From assembly GCF_014652135.1 (NCBI RefSeq), contig NZ_BMYF01000001.1, forward strand, positions 186,650-250,649: a stretch of DNA of 64,000 nucleotides, written 5' to 3'. The notes under the pieces were generated by a model. That model saw nothing but the letters and a program-made list of their open reading frames with translations. It searched no databases and was not told where the DNA came from. The DNA comes from Mongoliitalea lutea (GTDB taxonomy: Bacteria; Bacteroidota; Bacteroidia; Cytophagales; Cyclobacteriaceae). The position numbers were made by a program, and so were the translations under genes. This document shows, piece after piece, positions 50,467 to 59,744 of this stretch (its first letter is position 1; the number at the start of each line of letters is the position of its first letter).

Positions 50467-51921
50467 ATGAAAATTATACAGGCATTTATCTGCATTGGGC
50501 TACTGAGCACTTTTCTACTCGTTGGAAAAGGGAGTGTTGCCTTTGCACAAGATCAGGATAGCTTGCCTAGTATTTTTGAAAATGCTCCACAAAAAGTTAC
50601 CATCAATAATATTTTTGTCATTGGGAATGAAAAAACCCGAAAGAACATCATCCTAAGGGAATTGACCATCAAGTCAGGAATTGAATACGATTGGGAAGAA
50701 TTTCTGCTACAGATCATCGCCGATGAAAAGAAGATTTATAACCTCATGCTTTTCAATTCGGTGGAAATCACTCCCCTCTTGACAGGTACAGAACAAATTG
50801 AATTATTGGTAACCGTCACTGAGCGTTGGTATATCATTCCTCAAATCAAATTAAATATTGCAGATCGTAACCTGGCGGAATGGTGGACCAACCAAAACCG
50901 GGATCTCTCACGAATCAACTTTGGAGCGAAATTGGCCCATTACAATGTGGGCGGTAGAAATGAAAAACTGCGGGTCGGAGGGCAATTGGGCTTTATCCGT
51001 GAGTTTGAGTTTTTCTATGACAAACCCTACATAGACAAAAACCAAAAGCATGGGTTAGCTTTCCAGTTTTTGTACTTTACCCAAAAAAATCTGGCTGTAA
51101 AATCTGAAAATAACCGACAGATTTTCTTCACCAATGAAAACGAGGATGTGCTGAGAAGAAATACATCCGCTTTCTTGAGATACACGTATCGGGGCAGTTT
51201 CTACAACTTTCATTTTGTCACCTTTGGATACACCAATACCCGTATCAATGAAGATGTTTTTGTTCAAAATCCCAACTTCTTCCTTCATGGACAGCCTGAA
51301 TTGGGTTTTCTGGCCTTGGGTTACACCTTCCGCCATGACAATCGGGACAATGTAGCCTACCCCACTCAAGGGCAATTGCTGAATGTGGGTTTGATGCGCT
51401 ATGGTTTGACCGGATGGGATGATGTGCAGGACATGGAGTTTACCTTGAGTGCAAGCAAATACCATCGACTGAGTAGAAAATTTCATGTCGCCACAGGAGC
51501 TTCTCTCAATGCCTTTTTTGGAGACCGTCAGCCCTACACCTTGGTGCGAGGGATTGGCTACAACCCTTACTTTATCCGCGGATATGAATTGAATGTCATC
51601 GAAGGGCAGACTACTTTAGTCCAGAAAAACTCCCTGCGTTACAATTTGCTGAATCTGAATTTTGACCTGACGGGTTTGATGCCGATTGAGCAGTTTACAA
51701 CCTTACCCTTTAAGTTTTATCTGAGTGGAAACTTTGACCATGGCTTTGTGCAGGACAGAAATCGCCTGCCCGAAAACCTTCGACTGACCAATCGCTATTT
51801 GTTTGGCTATGGATTGGGTTTGGATATGGTAACCCTGCATGACATGACTATCCGATTCGAATACTCCATCAACAGCATGAACGAGGGGGCACTTTTTATC
51901 AACATTCGGGCTCCATTCTAA
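50467..51921 (+). CDS. BamA/TamA-like outer membrane protein with POTRA
   Basis: A 484-residue outer membrane protein. It has an N-terminal signal (CIGLLSTFLLVGKGSVAFAQ), then one POTRA-like domain (about 45-120, VTINNIFVIGNEKTRKNIIL and NSVEITPLLTGTEQIELLV), and a 16-strand-type barrel (about 150-484). It ends with FEYSINSMNEGALFINIRAPF, whose final Phe resembles the barrel C-terminal signal. It is shorter than BamA, which has five POTRA domains, so it is a paralog of unknown task. Candidates are lipid or protein transport. Confidence 0.85.
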   Translation: MKIIQAFICIGLLSTFLLVGKGSVAFAQDQDSLPSIFENAPQKVTINNIFVIGNEKTRKNIILRELTIKSGIEYDWEEFLLQIIADEKKIYNLMLFNSVEITPLLTGTEQIELLVTVTERWYIIPQIKLNIADRNLAEWWTNQNRDLSRINFGAKLAHYNVGGRNEKLRVGGQLGFIREFEFFYDKPYIDKNQKHGLAFQFLYFTQKNLAVKSENNRQIFFTNENEDVLRRNTSAFLRYTYRGSFYNFHFVTFGYTNTRINEDVFVQNPNFFLHGQPELGFLALGYTFRHDNRDNVAYPTQGQLLNVGLMRYGLTGWDDVQDMEFTLSASKYHRLSRKFHVATGASLNAFFGDRQPYTLVRGIGYNPYFIRGYELNVIEGQTTLVQKNSLRYNLLNLNFDLTGLMPIEQFTTLPFKFYLSGNFDHGFVQDRNRLPENLRLTNRYLFGYGLGLDMVTLHDMTIRFEYSINSMNEGALFINIRAPF

Positions 51922-51930
51922 GCATCTAAA

Positions 51931-51956
51931 ATTAAACGTTTATTGAAACGTTTAAT
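51931..51956. repeat. Perfect inverted repeat carrying two AAACGTTT cores
   Basis: ATTAAACGTTT (51931-51941) and AAACGTTTAAT (51946-51956) are exact complements around ATTG. There is no T-tract and the stem is AT-rich, so a regulatory site between the two envelope genes is as likely as a terminator. The same AAACGTTT core occurs twice upstream of ssb. Confidence 0.5.
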
Positions 51957-52010
51957 CTTCGTTGAAATCTTTTCAAAAGACTAATTTCATGCAAATTAAA
52001 TCACGAAAAG

Positions 52011-52841
52011 ATGGCTCTCAACATCCGTTTTCTTGCATTGTTGATTTACTTTGGGCAGATTCCTTTTGTCTATGCACAAATGGGGACCGAAGTCTTGCCC
52101 CGTGGTGCCCGCAGCATAGGGATGGGAAATGCGAGTGCCAGCTTATCCGATGCATGGGCTATTTTCAATAATCCCGCAGGCTTATCCGGTTTGCAACACT
52201 CACAGGTATTTTTCGGCTATGACCATCGACTAGACCTGAATGAACTGACCACCCTCTCCGCAGGGATGATTCAATCCCGGGACAAATTCAGCTATGGCTT
52301 GGCTGCTTCACGCTTTGGAGGGGAACTATTTACCCAACATTTGATCGGGGCAGCCATTGCCAATCAGATGGGGATTACGAGTTTGGGGCTCAAAGTAAGC
52401 TACCTTCAAACAGCCATGGAAGGCTTTGGTACAGGCGGGTCTTGGTTGGTTGATTTTGGAGGAATTGCGGAATTGACGCCCCATCTCTTTTTTGCTGCCC
52501 ATATTTTCAACCTTACCCGCTCCAATTATGGGGGAGCATCTTGGGACAGAGTGCCTACGGTGGTCAAATCCGGGATTTCTTTTCGTCCCTATGAAAAGGT
52601 GATGACCAATGTGGAGATAGAGAAAGACGTCCTCTATCCTGCCATTCTGAAAGTTGGATTGGAGTACAACTTTTACCAAAAACTTTGGGGCAGAGCAGGC
52701 ATGAACAATCAACCTCAGCAGCTTTTCTTCGGCATTGGCTGCACAGGGAAACGCCTTGCTTTTGACTACTCCATGACCCAGCATCCCCGATTGGGCAATA
52801 CCCATCATTTTTCTCTCAACATCCAACTGTCCAATGAATGA
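52011..52841 (+). CDS. PorV/FadL-like outer membrane protein
   Basis: A 276-residue protein with a signal peptide (IRFLALLIYFGQIPFVYAQ). The first mature residues PRGARSIGMGNASASLSDAW and AIFNNPAGLSGLQHSQVFFG are typical of the OmpP1/FadL and PorV/PorQ group of outer membrane barrels. The remaining strands alternate hydrophobic and polar residues. It is shorter than FadL. It overlaps the next gene by four bases (ATGA), so the two products are probably made together and may work together. A link to type IX secretion is possible but unproven. Confidence 0.8.
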   Translation: MALNIRFLALLIYFGQIPFVYAQMGTEVLPRGARSIGMGNASASLSDAWAIFNNPAGLSGLQHSQVFFGYDHRLDLNELTTLSAGMIQSRDKFSYGLAASRFGGELFTQHLIGAAIANQMGITSLGLKVSYLQTAMEGFGTGGSWLVDFGGIAELTPHLFFAAHIFNLTRSNYGGASWDRVPTVVKSGISFRPYEKVMTNVEIEKDVLYPAILKVGLEYNFYQKLWGRAGMNNQPQQLFFGIGCTGKRLAFDYSMTQHPRLGNTHHFSLNIQLSNE

Positions 52842-54934
52842 GGTATGCTGTATTGATATGGTTTTTTTTGTTGGGGCACTTTTGCACCCTCGCACAAACC
52901 TATCGCAGGGGTGAGATCAATTTGGAAAATTTTGTAGAGGAACTTTTTGCCCAGCAGCGGGAGGATGAGGATTATGAAGACCTCTATGAAAATGTACTCC
53001 AACTCCTTCTCAATCCCATTGATCTGAACAAGGCCAATGAAGAAGATCTGAAGTCACTCTTTATCCTGCTACCGCATCAGGTAAAAGCCTTGGTCTCCCA
53101 TCGGGAAAAATTCGGAAAGTTTATCAGCCTCTATGAACTGCAAGCAGTAGAGGGTTTTGACTTGATGCTGATTGAGCGCTTGCTACCTTTTGTGCAGGTG
53201 GGTGAAGATATTCAAAAGCAAGTTCCCTTTTGGCAACGGGTGAAGGAAAGTAGGGATGCCTATTTTATTTTCCGGGTGAGCAGAGTCCTGGAAACCCGAA
53301 GAGGCTTCACTCCACCTGACACCCTCTCCAATGGCCGGCTGACTTCCCGCTACTTGGGAGACCCTAATAGCCTTTATGGACGCTTTCGCATACAGCAAGC
53401 CAAGGATTTTTCCTTGGGCTTCACCATAGACAAAGATGCAGGTGAGCAATTTATCTGGGATCGTAGCAATCAGCGCTATGGCTTTAATTTTTTCTCCTAT
53501 CACCTGACTCTCTACAATCGCGGTAAATTCAAAACCATCCATTTGGGAGATTATCAGTTACAGGTGGGTCAAGGCTTGGTATTTGGTGCAGGCTTTTCTC
53601 CAGGAAAAGGCGCTGAAACCATTACTACTGTCAGAAGGAGTACCATTGGAATCAGGCCCTACACCGCAGCATTGGAGTTTGATTTTTTCCGAGGGGTGGC
53701 AGCTACTTACCGCAAGGGATTGGTTGACTTTACCATTTTAGCATCCCACCTTACCAGAGATGGAAACCTAACTCTCACAACAGACAGCTTGGAGCAGGAA
53801 CGTAGCGCTATTAGTTCCTTGCAAACATCCGGGCTACACCGCACCCCAACTGAAATTAGCTACCGCAGACAAGCAGCCGAGTCCAACCTCGGCGGCAACA
53901 TCCATTTTCAAAGTGGAGATCGGAAATTCCAAGCAGGCGTCAATTCTCTATTCACCACGTTCTCCCAACCTTTTGAGCGGAATTGGCAGCGATATAACCA
54001 ATTTGAATTCCGGGGACAGGAAAATCACATCCATAGCCTCTATTTGGGCTATAATTTTCAAAACCATTACCTCTTCGGGGAGACAGCCATATCAAAAAGT
54101 GGAGGAACAGGAGCAGTACTTGGCCTGATGAGCTCCTTGCATCCTCAACTGGCCTTTTCCATGGTTTGGAGGAAGTTTGATAAAAACTTTCATAGTTTCT
54201 ATGGGAATGCCTTCTCAGAAAATAGTCGTCCGATCAATGAAACGGGACTTTATATGGGTTTAAACTACAAAGCCAATCAACAATGGTCAATGTCCTTTTA
54301 CTACGATTACTTCCATTTCCCATGGTTGCGTTTTCGGGTATATGCACCTTCCTCTGGTCATGAGTGGCTAGGCCGCGTACAATACAAGCCCTCCCGCAAG
54401 ATCCTCTTATTTGCACAACTGAGAGAGGAATCCAAGGCTAGAAATCTTAGGGCAGCCGACAATACATCTAACTTTTACTTACTAGACCAAGGTACCCGCT
54501 ACAATTATGTTGTCAATTTGGATATGGGCATCAATCGGCACTTTAGCATGAAAAGTCGGGTGATGGGCAGTAGTTTTCACTTCAATCAGCAGACTACCCG
54601 TGGTTTTGCGATTTCGCAGGATTTAAATGTAGATTATCAACGTTGGAGAATCAGCAGTAGGTTTGCTTTGTTTGACACAGATGATTTTGATAATCGGCAA
54701 TTTTTATTTGAGCGGAATGTGCTCTGGCTTTTTTCCATACCTGCACTGAATGGGCAGGGATTGCGCTATTACTTGCTCGGACAGTATAAGTTGGGGGAGC
54801 GGATCACCTGTTGGGCTCGTTTTGCGCGGACAATTTACACAGACCGGGAGATCATTGGCACTGGCTTGCAGCAAATCCAAGGAAATAGACAAACAGAAGT
54901 CGTCTTTCAAGTGCGCTACCAATTCCTCCGATAA
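52838..54934 (+). CDS. Helix-hairpin-helix (ComEA-like) protein with a beta-barrel C-terminus
   Basis: A 698-residue exported protein. The signal peptide (VLIWFFLLGHFCTLAQ) is followed by an acidic linker and a ComEA-type helix-hairpin-helix region (about 60-125): NPIDLNKANEEDLKSLFILL, VKALVSHREKFGKFISLYEL and VEGFDLMLIERLLPFV. The long C-terminal part (about 145-698) looks like an outer membrane barrel, with strands such as FRGVAATYRKGLVDFTILA and a final VVFQVRYQFLR. ComEA-like domains bind DNA in competence, so DNA binding at the outer membrane is a reasonable but untested idea. It is coupled to the PorV/FadL-like gene by a four-base overlap. Confidence 0.8.
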   Translation: MRYAVLIWFFLLGHFCTLAQTYRRGEINLENFVEELFAQQREDEDYEDLYENVLQLLLNPIDLNKANEEDLKSLFILLPHQVKALVSHREKFGKFISLYELQAVEGFDLMLIERLLPFVQVGEDIQKQVPFWQRVKESRDAYFIFRVSRVLETRRGFTPPDTLSNGRLTSRYLGDPNSLYGRFRIQQAKDFSLGFTIDKDAGEQFIWDRSNQRYGFNFFSYHLTLYNRGKFKTIHLGDYQLQVGQGLVFGAGFSPGKGAETITTVRRSTIGIRPYTAALEFDFFRGVAATYRKGLVDFTILASHLTRDGNLTLTTDSLEQERSAISSLQTSGLHRTPTEISYRRQAAESNLGGNIHFQSGDRKFQAGVNSLFTTFSQPFERNWQRYNQFEFRGQENHIHSLYLGYNFQNHYLFGETAISKSGGTGAVLGLMSSLHPQLAFSMVWRKFDKNFHSFYGNAFSENSRPINETGLYMGLNYKANQQWSMSFYYDYFHFPWLRFRVYAPSSGHEWLGRVQYKPSRKILLFAQLREESKARNLRAADNTSNFYLLDQGTRYNYVVNLDMGINRHFSMKSRVMGSSFHFNQQTTRGFAISQDLNVDYQRWRISSRFALFDTDDFDNRQFLFERNVLWLFSIPALNGQGLRYYLLGQYKLGERITCWARFARTIYTDREIIGTGLQQIQGNRQTEVVFQVRYQFLR

Positions 54935-55005
54935 ATTCCACTATTGGTCAGGACTTGTAGAAAATATTCGATATTTTAGGGCTTCATCAACAACCACCAA
55001 TCACC

Positions 55006-57477
55006 ATGCGAACAATTTCTTTGATCTGCTTGAGTTTTCTTTGCATCACTTTTATATCCCTTCAAGCACAAACGCTAGATCTTAGCAAACTGGAAAAGAA
55101 AGAAGGTTTTTACAATTTCTACTTAGATGATTCCAAAGGTAAAATTTACCTGGAAGTTGATCGATTGGAGGATGAATTCCTCTATGTAAACTCCATGCCT
55201 GCTGGAGTGGGATCTAATGATATTGGCTTGGATAGAGGGCAGTTAGGTAGAACACGCATCGTGGAGTTCCGCAAAGCAGGGAACAAAATCTTGCTTTTTC
55301 ATAAAAATTACGATTTCCGTGCCTTTAGTGATAATCCCGCAGAGGTAAAGTCTGTGAAGGATGCCTTTGCGGAATCTGTTCTCTGGGGTTTTGACATTGC
55401 ACAGGAAAGCAATGGGAAATTCATTGTAGATGCCACCGCTTTTTACCTGCAAGATGCGCACCAAGTAGCAGAGAAGCTGGGCAATTCCAGACAGGGCGCT
55501 TATCGCTTGGATAATAGCCGTAGCGCTATTTATTCAGATATGACCAAAAACTTTCCGAAAAATACAGAAGTTGAAGCAATCATTACAGTGACCGGTACTC
55601 CAGCAGGTGGCTATATCCGTTCAGTTACACCTTCTCCGGAAGCAGTAACCGTGAGGCAACGACATTCCTTTATTGAATTGCCGGATGATGGGTATCAGCC
55701 ACGCGTATTTGATCCCCGCTCTGGTTACTTCCATATCAGCTACATGGATTTCACCTCTCCTATCGGGGATATGATGACCAAAAAATACATTTCCCGCCAC
55801 CGCTTGGAAAAGAAAGATCCTACGGCTGCTGTTTCAGAACCAATCAAACCGATTGTATACTATTTGGATAGAGGAACTCCAGAACCTGTTCGCTCAGCCT
55901 TATTGGAAGGTGGCAACTGGTGGGCTGAGGCTTTTGAGGCAGCTGGTTTTAAAGATGCTTACAGAGTAGAATTAGCCCCTGAGGGAATGGACCCTATGGA
56001 TGTTCGATACAATGTAATTCAATGGGTGCACCGTTCTACGAGAGGTTGGTCGTATGGTTCATCGGTAAGAGATCCTCGTACAGGAGAAATCATCAAAGGG
56101 CATGTAACCTTGGGTTCCCTTCGGGTACGTCAGGACTATTTGATCGCTCAGGGCTTATTGCAGCCTTTTGAGGATGGTAAACCTGCCAATCCTGCTATGT
56201 TGGAAATGGCTTTGGCCAGATTACGTCAATTATCCGCCCATGAGATTGGCCATACCATTGGGTTGGCCCATGCCTATGCCTCCTCTCCTACTAATCGCGC
56301 TTCTGTGATGGATTATCCCTACCCTTTGATTCAGCAAAAAGAGGATGGCAGCATCGACTTATCCAATGCATATGATGATAAAATCGGGGATTGGGACAAA
56401 TGGGCTGTTCGCTATGGGTATGAAACTGTTCCTGCTGGGCAATCTGAAGAAGCACATTTGAAAAAATTATTGGAAGATACCTACGCAGCTGGACATACCT
56501 TCATCTCAGATACAGATTCCCGCCATCCGAGTGGTTCACACCCTACTGCCCATTTATGGGATAATGGAGAGTCCGCAAGTGATGAATTAGTGCGCTTACT
56601 TCGTATCCGCAACGATCGCTTAAAAACATTTGGATTAAATACCATCCAAGATGGACAGCCGGAAGCGTTAATGGAAGAAGCGTTAGTTCCCTTATTCCTA
56701 ATGCACCGCTATCAAGTGGAGGCTGTTTCCAAACTTTTGGGAGGCTTGGATTATACCTACAAAGTGAAAGGGGATAATCAGCGCATTCAGTCGCGTTTGG
56801 ATGCGACTATGCAGGATAGAGCACTTTCCAGTTTGCTGTTGACCATTAGACCTGAAAACCTCATGGTCCCTACACATATTTTGGACAGAATTCCACCAAG
56901 ACCGATGGGCTATGGACGTAACCGTGAAACCTTTCCTTCTAGAAATGGATTGAATTTTGATCCATTGGCACCGGCAGAAAATATTGTCGATATGGTTTTC
57001 AGCTTTTTGTTTGAAGTGGGAAGGGCTAACCGTCTGCATCAGCAGGCGATGATGGACAAAAGTCTTCCATCGTTTTCAACGGTATTGGGGAAGACGATGG
57101 AACAAGTCTTTGACAACTCCTTTAGCGAAGATTACCGGGGAGAGATAAAAGTAATGACAGAAAACAAATTGATTGACCACCTCATTGCACTTGCGAACCA
57201 TCCGCAGGCTACTGTATCCGTGAGGGCAACCGTAAGAAATCAGCTGAAAAATTTGGTCAGAAACAATGATCTTGGTTCTCAAAATATCTATAGGACCATG
57301 TTCAGAAATCGCCAACTAAGTACTCAAACGCCCCGACAGGTCATTGATCAATATTTAGCCGACAAAATCCTCAATTACCTTGAGTTGCCCGAAAAACTTA
57401 GCATCCCAGCTGAGCTATCCATTCCCGACGGCGCACCGATCGGAACGGATGAGATTTATTGTGATTTTGAGCAGTGA
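55006..57477 (+). CDS. Exported zinc metalloprotease (DUF5117/DUF5118-type)
   Basis: An 823-residue secreted enzyme with a signal peptide (SLICLSFLCITFISLQAQ). The active site HEIGHTIGLAHAY (from about residue 412) is HExxHxxGxxH, a metzincin-type zinc site, followed by VMDYPYPL, which fits the Met-turn region. The N-terminal region (LSKLEKKEGFYNFYLDD, RGQLGRTRIVEFR) and C-terminal region match the DUF5117/DUF5118 proteases common in Bacteroidota. It would cleave proteins outside the cell or in the periplasm. A perfect 18-bp hairpin follows the stop. Confidence 0.92.
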   Translation: MRTISLICLSFLCITFISLQAQTLDLSKLEKKEGFYNFYLDDSKGKIYLEVDRLEDEFLYVNSMPAGVGSNDIGLDRGQLGRTRIVEFRKAGNKILLFHKNYDFRAFSDNPAEVKSVKDAFAESVLWGFDIAQESNGKFIVDATAFYLQDAHQVAEKLGNSRQGAYRLDNSRSAIYSDMTKNFPKNTEVEAIITVTGTPAGGYIRSVTPSPEAVTVRQRHSFIELPDDGYQPRVFDPRSGYFHISYMDFTSPIGDMMTKKYISRHRLEKKDPTAAVSEPIKPIVYYLDRGTPEPVRSALLEGGNWWAEAFEAAGFKDAYRVELAPEGMDPMDVRYNVIQWVHRSTRGWSYGSSVRDPRTGEIIKGHVTLGSLRVRQDYLIAQGLLQPFEDGKPANPAMLEMALARLRQLSAHEIGHTIGLAHAYASSPTNRASVMDYPYPLIQQKEDGSIDLSNAYDDKIGDWDKWAVRYGYETVPAGQSEEAHLKKLLEDTYAAGHTFISDTDSRHPSGSHPTAHLWDNGESASDELVRLLRIRNDRLKTFGLNTIQDGQPEALMEEALVPLFLMHRYQVEAVSKLLGGLDYTYKVKGDNQRIQSRLDATMQDRALSSLLLTIRPENLMVPTHILDRIPPRPMGYGRNRETFPSRNGLNFDPLAPAENIVDMVFSFLFEVGRANRLHQQAMMDKSLPSFSTVLGKTMEQVFDNSFSEDYRGEIKVMTENKLIDHLIALANHPQATVSVRATVRNQLKNLVRNNDLGSQNIYRTMFRNRQLSTQTPRQVIDQYLADKILNYLELPEKLSIPAELSIPDGAPIGTDEIYCDFEQ

Positions 57478-57492
57478 GCAGTGAACATGTCT

Positions 57493-57537
57493 CCTTTGGC
57501 TTCGACTCCGCTCAGCCACCGGAGTCGAAGCCAAAGG
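57493..57537. repeat. Perfect 18-bp inverted repeat after the metalloprotease gene
   Basis: CCTTTGGCTTCGACTCCG (57493-57510) and its exact complement (57520-57537) flank CTCAGCCAC. There is no T-tract, so it is not a standard terminator, though the stable stem could still protect the 3' end. The TTCGACTCCGCTCAGCC text recurs as an intergenic element in many Bacteroidota, as far as I recall. Confidence 0.75.
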
Positions 57538-57803
57538 AATCGAAGCCAGAGGATTAGGTGATGTGAAATAAGGAATTTAGAATGGAATGGGTTCTTTGGA
57601 ACTAGTCAGGTTTGTATTAAATGGTAATTATTAAGTGTTTAGTTTGGGATGTATCTGATGTTTTCTTATAAGCCTAAAAGGGTTAAACCTCTATTAACCC
57701 TGGGTAAAGTGTTACTGTAATTATTTTATGCAAATTGATTGTAACTACATAATTTTTAATTTAAATAAAGTGCCTATATTTAGTTTTATTTGAAAACCAA
57801 ACT
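57538..57803. other. Intergenic stretch before the second BamA-like gene
   Basis: About 265 bases, AT-rich towards the right end. It should hold the promoter of the following gene, but no clear TAnnTTTG box was found. GGGTTAAACCTCTATTAACCC at 57690-57710 may form a small hairpin. No coding frame was seen. Confidence 0.45.
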
Positions 57804-59012
57804 ATGATTTCACAGTTGATACGACTATTGTTAGTTTCAATTCTATTGTTGGTCTCTATACTATCTTACGGACAAGAAGATTCAACTGGGAATACACCAA
57901 AGGAAAAATCCATATCTATCGTACCACTTCCCGCAATTTCAGCCAATCCAACTGCTGGATTGATTTTAGGAATGGCTCCCTCTTTCAACTGGGTGATGGG
58001 TAATTCCGAGACGACAAGCATGTCCACGGCAATTGGAATGGCCTTGGTAACTACCAAAAGACAATTATTTACCTCCCTCCGATCCAATGTTTTTCTTAAA
58101 GACGATAACTGGACATTACTTACCGACTTTCGCTTCAACATCAATAATCAACCATCCTATGGATTGGGCTCTCGTCTAAACTTCCTAAGGGATTTAACAC
58201 CCCCTGACCTTTCGGTCGCTAATGAATTAGGAAAGGAAATGCTTTTTTTCAATCACTTCAGAGCTTACGGAACAGCCAAGAAACGCCTTGGATCAAGTCG
58301 TCTTTTTTATGGCTTGGGCTTCCATTACGATGCCATGTATGGAATTGAAGTGAAGGATCAGAACTTCGAGCAGCAAGTAGGTTTTTTTCAGGAGTATAAT
58401 GAAAGCTTGGGCCTACCGACCGATTCTTTTAGACAGACAGGTTTATCCCTCAATGCCGTATACGATACCCGCGACAACATTGCCAATCCCTACAAAGGCA
58501 AGTACCTTTATGCTTCCTGGAGAGGGTTTTCAGAGGCTTTAGGCAGCACCTCCAACTCCGGTCAATTATGGGTGGAATACCGGGATTATCTGAGCTTGAA
58601 CAAGGAAAGACCGAGAAACATCCTCGCGTTGTGGTCCTATGCATGGACGGTTACTGGAGGTGATGTACCCTACTTATTCCTGCCTGCCGTTGGTTGGGAT
58701 ATGTTCTCCCGTTCCGGGAGGGGATACACTCAAGGCAGATTTAGAGGTGAAGATCTCTTTTACACTGAACTTGAATGGAGATTCCCTTTGCAGCGGGTGA
58801 AAGATCGCTGGGGAGGTGCAATTTTTGCCAATACCACAAGTGCATCTGCCAGAGGAAGAGAACTTTCTCTTTTTGATACTTTTCAATTAGGTTATGGTCT
58901 AGGTGTCCGTTACATGGTGCTTCCAAAAAAACGTATCAACATCGCTCTTGATTACGGCTGGGGAGCTGCAGGAGCATCAGGAATATTCCTGAATGTAAAT
59001 GAGATGTTCTGA
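57804..59012 (+). CDS. BamA/TamA-family outer membrane barrel without POTRA
   Basis: A 402-residue protein with a signal peptide (LIRLLLVSILLLVSILSYGQ). No POTRA domain is visible; the barrel begins soon after (SIVPLPAISANPTAGLILGM). Omp85-like motifs include LNAVYDTRDNIANPYKGKYL and the L6-type segment SRSGRGYTQGRFRGEDLFYTELEWRFPL, which holds the conserved RGY/RFR region. It ends GIFLNVNEMF. It belongs to the bacterial surface antigen (D15) group, and the role is unknown. It is flanked on both sides by long repeat-bearing gaps, so it is probably transcribed alone. Confidence 0.85.
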   Translation: MISQLIRLLLVSILLLVSILSYGQEDSTGNTPKEKSISIVPLPAISANPTAGLILGMAPSFNWVMGNSETTSMSTAIGMALVTTKRQLFTSLRSNVFLKDDNWTLLTDFRFNINNQPSYGLGSRLNFLRDLTPPDLSVANELGKEMLFFNHFRAYGTAKKRLGSSRLFYGLGFHYDAMYGIEVKDQNFEQQVGFFQEYNESLGLPTDSFRQTGLSLNAVYDTRDNIANPYKGKYLYASWRGFSEALGSTSNSGQLWVEYRDYLSLNKERPRNILALWSYAWTVTGGDVPYLFLPAVGWDMFSRSGRGYTQGRFRGEDLFYTELEWRFPLQRVKDRWGGAIFANTTSASARGRELSLFDTFQLGYGLGVRYMVLPKKRINIALDYGWGAAGASGIFLNVNEMF

Positions 59013-59094
59013 GCTAAAATAATACTTTTAAAAGGCTCAAATTGAACTTTTTCTGCAAATGCCCGTAGATTAATAGGAAGCAGTTGGAAGTGAA

Positions 59095-59439
59095 CAGTGT
59101 AGTGGATAAGTGATTAGTAATTGGTGATTAGTGATTAGTTAGTCTAAACTTTCGTCTGTAGGTTTTAACCTACGAATGAATTGAATGTTTCTACATGAAA
59201 TTCAAGCAATTAAAAAATAACTCACCAATCAATTGCCGTGGCTTTTAAGCCACGGCATTGGTAGGGAAATGATCAGTGTAGTGATTAAGTGATTAGTGAT
59301 TAGTTAGTCAAAACTTTCGCCTATAGGTTTTAACCTACGAATGAATTGAATGTTTCTACATGAAATTCAAGCAATTACAAAAGAGTTCACCAATCAATTG
59401 CCGTGGCTTTTAAGCCCCGGCATTGGTAGGCAAATGAGT
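59095..59439. repeat. Two tandem copies of a 165-179-bp repeat with internal palindromes
   Basis: Copy 1 is 59095-59273 and copy 2 is 59274-59439. Both start CAGTGTAGTG and contain GTGATTAG runs, the palindrome TAGGTTTTAACCTA, the common part GAATGAATTGAATGTTTC, and the hairpin CCGTGGCTTTTAAGCCACGG (imperfect in copy 2). Copy 1 has about 12 extra bases in the GTGATTAG run. It is non-coding. Confidence 0.8.
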
Positions 59440-59449
59440 AGTAGTGACA

Positions 59450-59480
59450 GACCTGGCAGGTTTCAAAAACCTGCCAGGTC
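59450..59480. repeat. Perfect 14-bp hairpin
   Basis: GACCTGGCAGGTTT (59450-59463), loop CAA, AAACCTGCCAGGTC (59467-59480). The right arm core AAACCTGCCAGG also begins each unit of the 575-bp repeat at 22431 and 23006. Confidence 0.8.
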
Positions 59481-59604
59481 TCAAACTCGCAAGCTATAAA
59501 GATAAACTAGCGAGAATTAGCACTAGAAAACTTTTCCAAAGTTTGAAACTTTAGAAAAGTTTCAAATTTTCTAACGATCTCGTATATCAATTCTTGGAAC
59601 TTAA

Positions 59605-59716
59605 TTGCTTCTTGACTCCTGCTTCTTGTTTCTTGACTATTGCTTCTTGATTCTTGCTTCTTGACTCTTGCTTCTAAACTCTCGCTTCTCGTCTCTCGCA
59701 TCTCGCATCTCGCTTC
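59605..59716. repeat. Heptanucleotide tandem array, 16 units
   Basis: Sixteen consecutive 7-base units run without a gap. The first ten are mostly TTGCTTC or TTGACTC and the last six are of the TCGCTTC/TCGCATC type. The consensus is TYGMWTC. The array ends 28 bases before the start codon of the acetolactate-synthase-like gene. Three units of the same family (TAGCATC, TCGCTTC, TCATCTC) occur in each 575-bp repeat, for example at 22928-22948. Confidence 0.85.
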
Positions 59717-59744
59717 TCCATTTTAATCTAAAAAAAACAACCTT

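Noticed and set aside
51962-52171. A 69-codon plus-strand frame overlapping the start of the PorV/FadL-like gene
   Set aside because: It is in another frame from the clear signal peptide and barrel sequence starting at 52011, and carries no recognisable motif.
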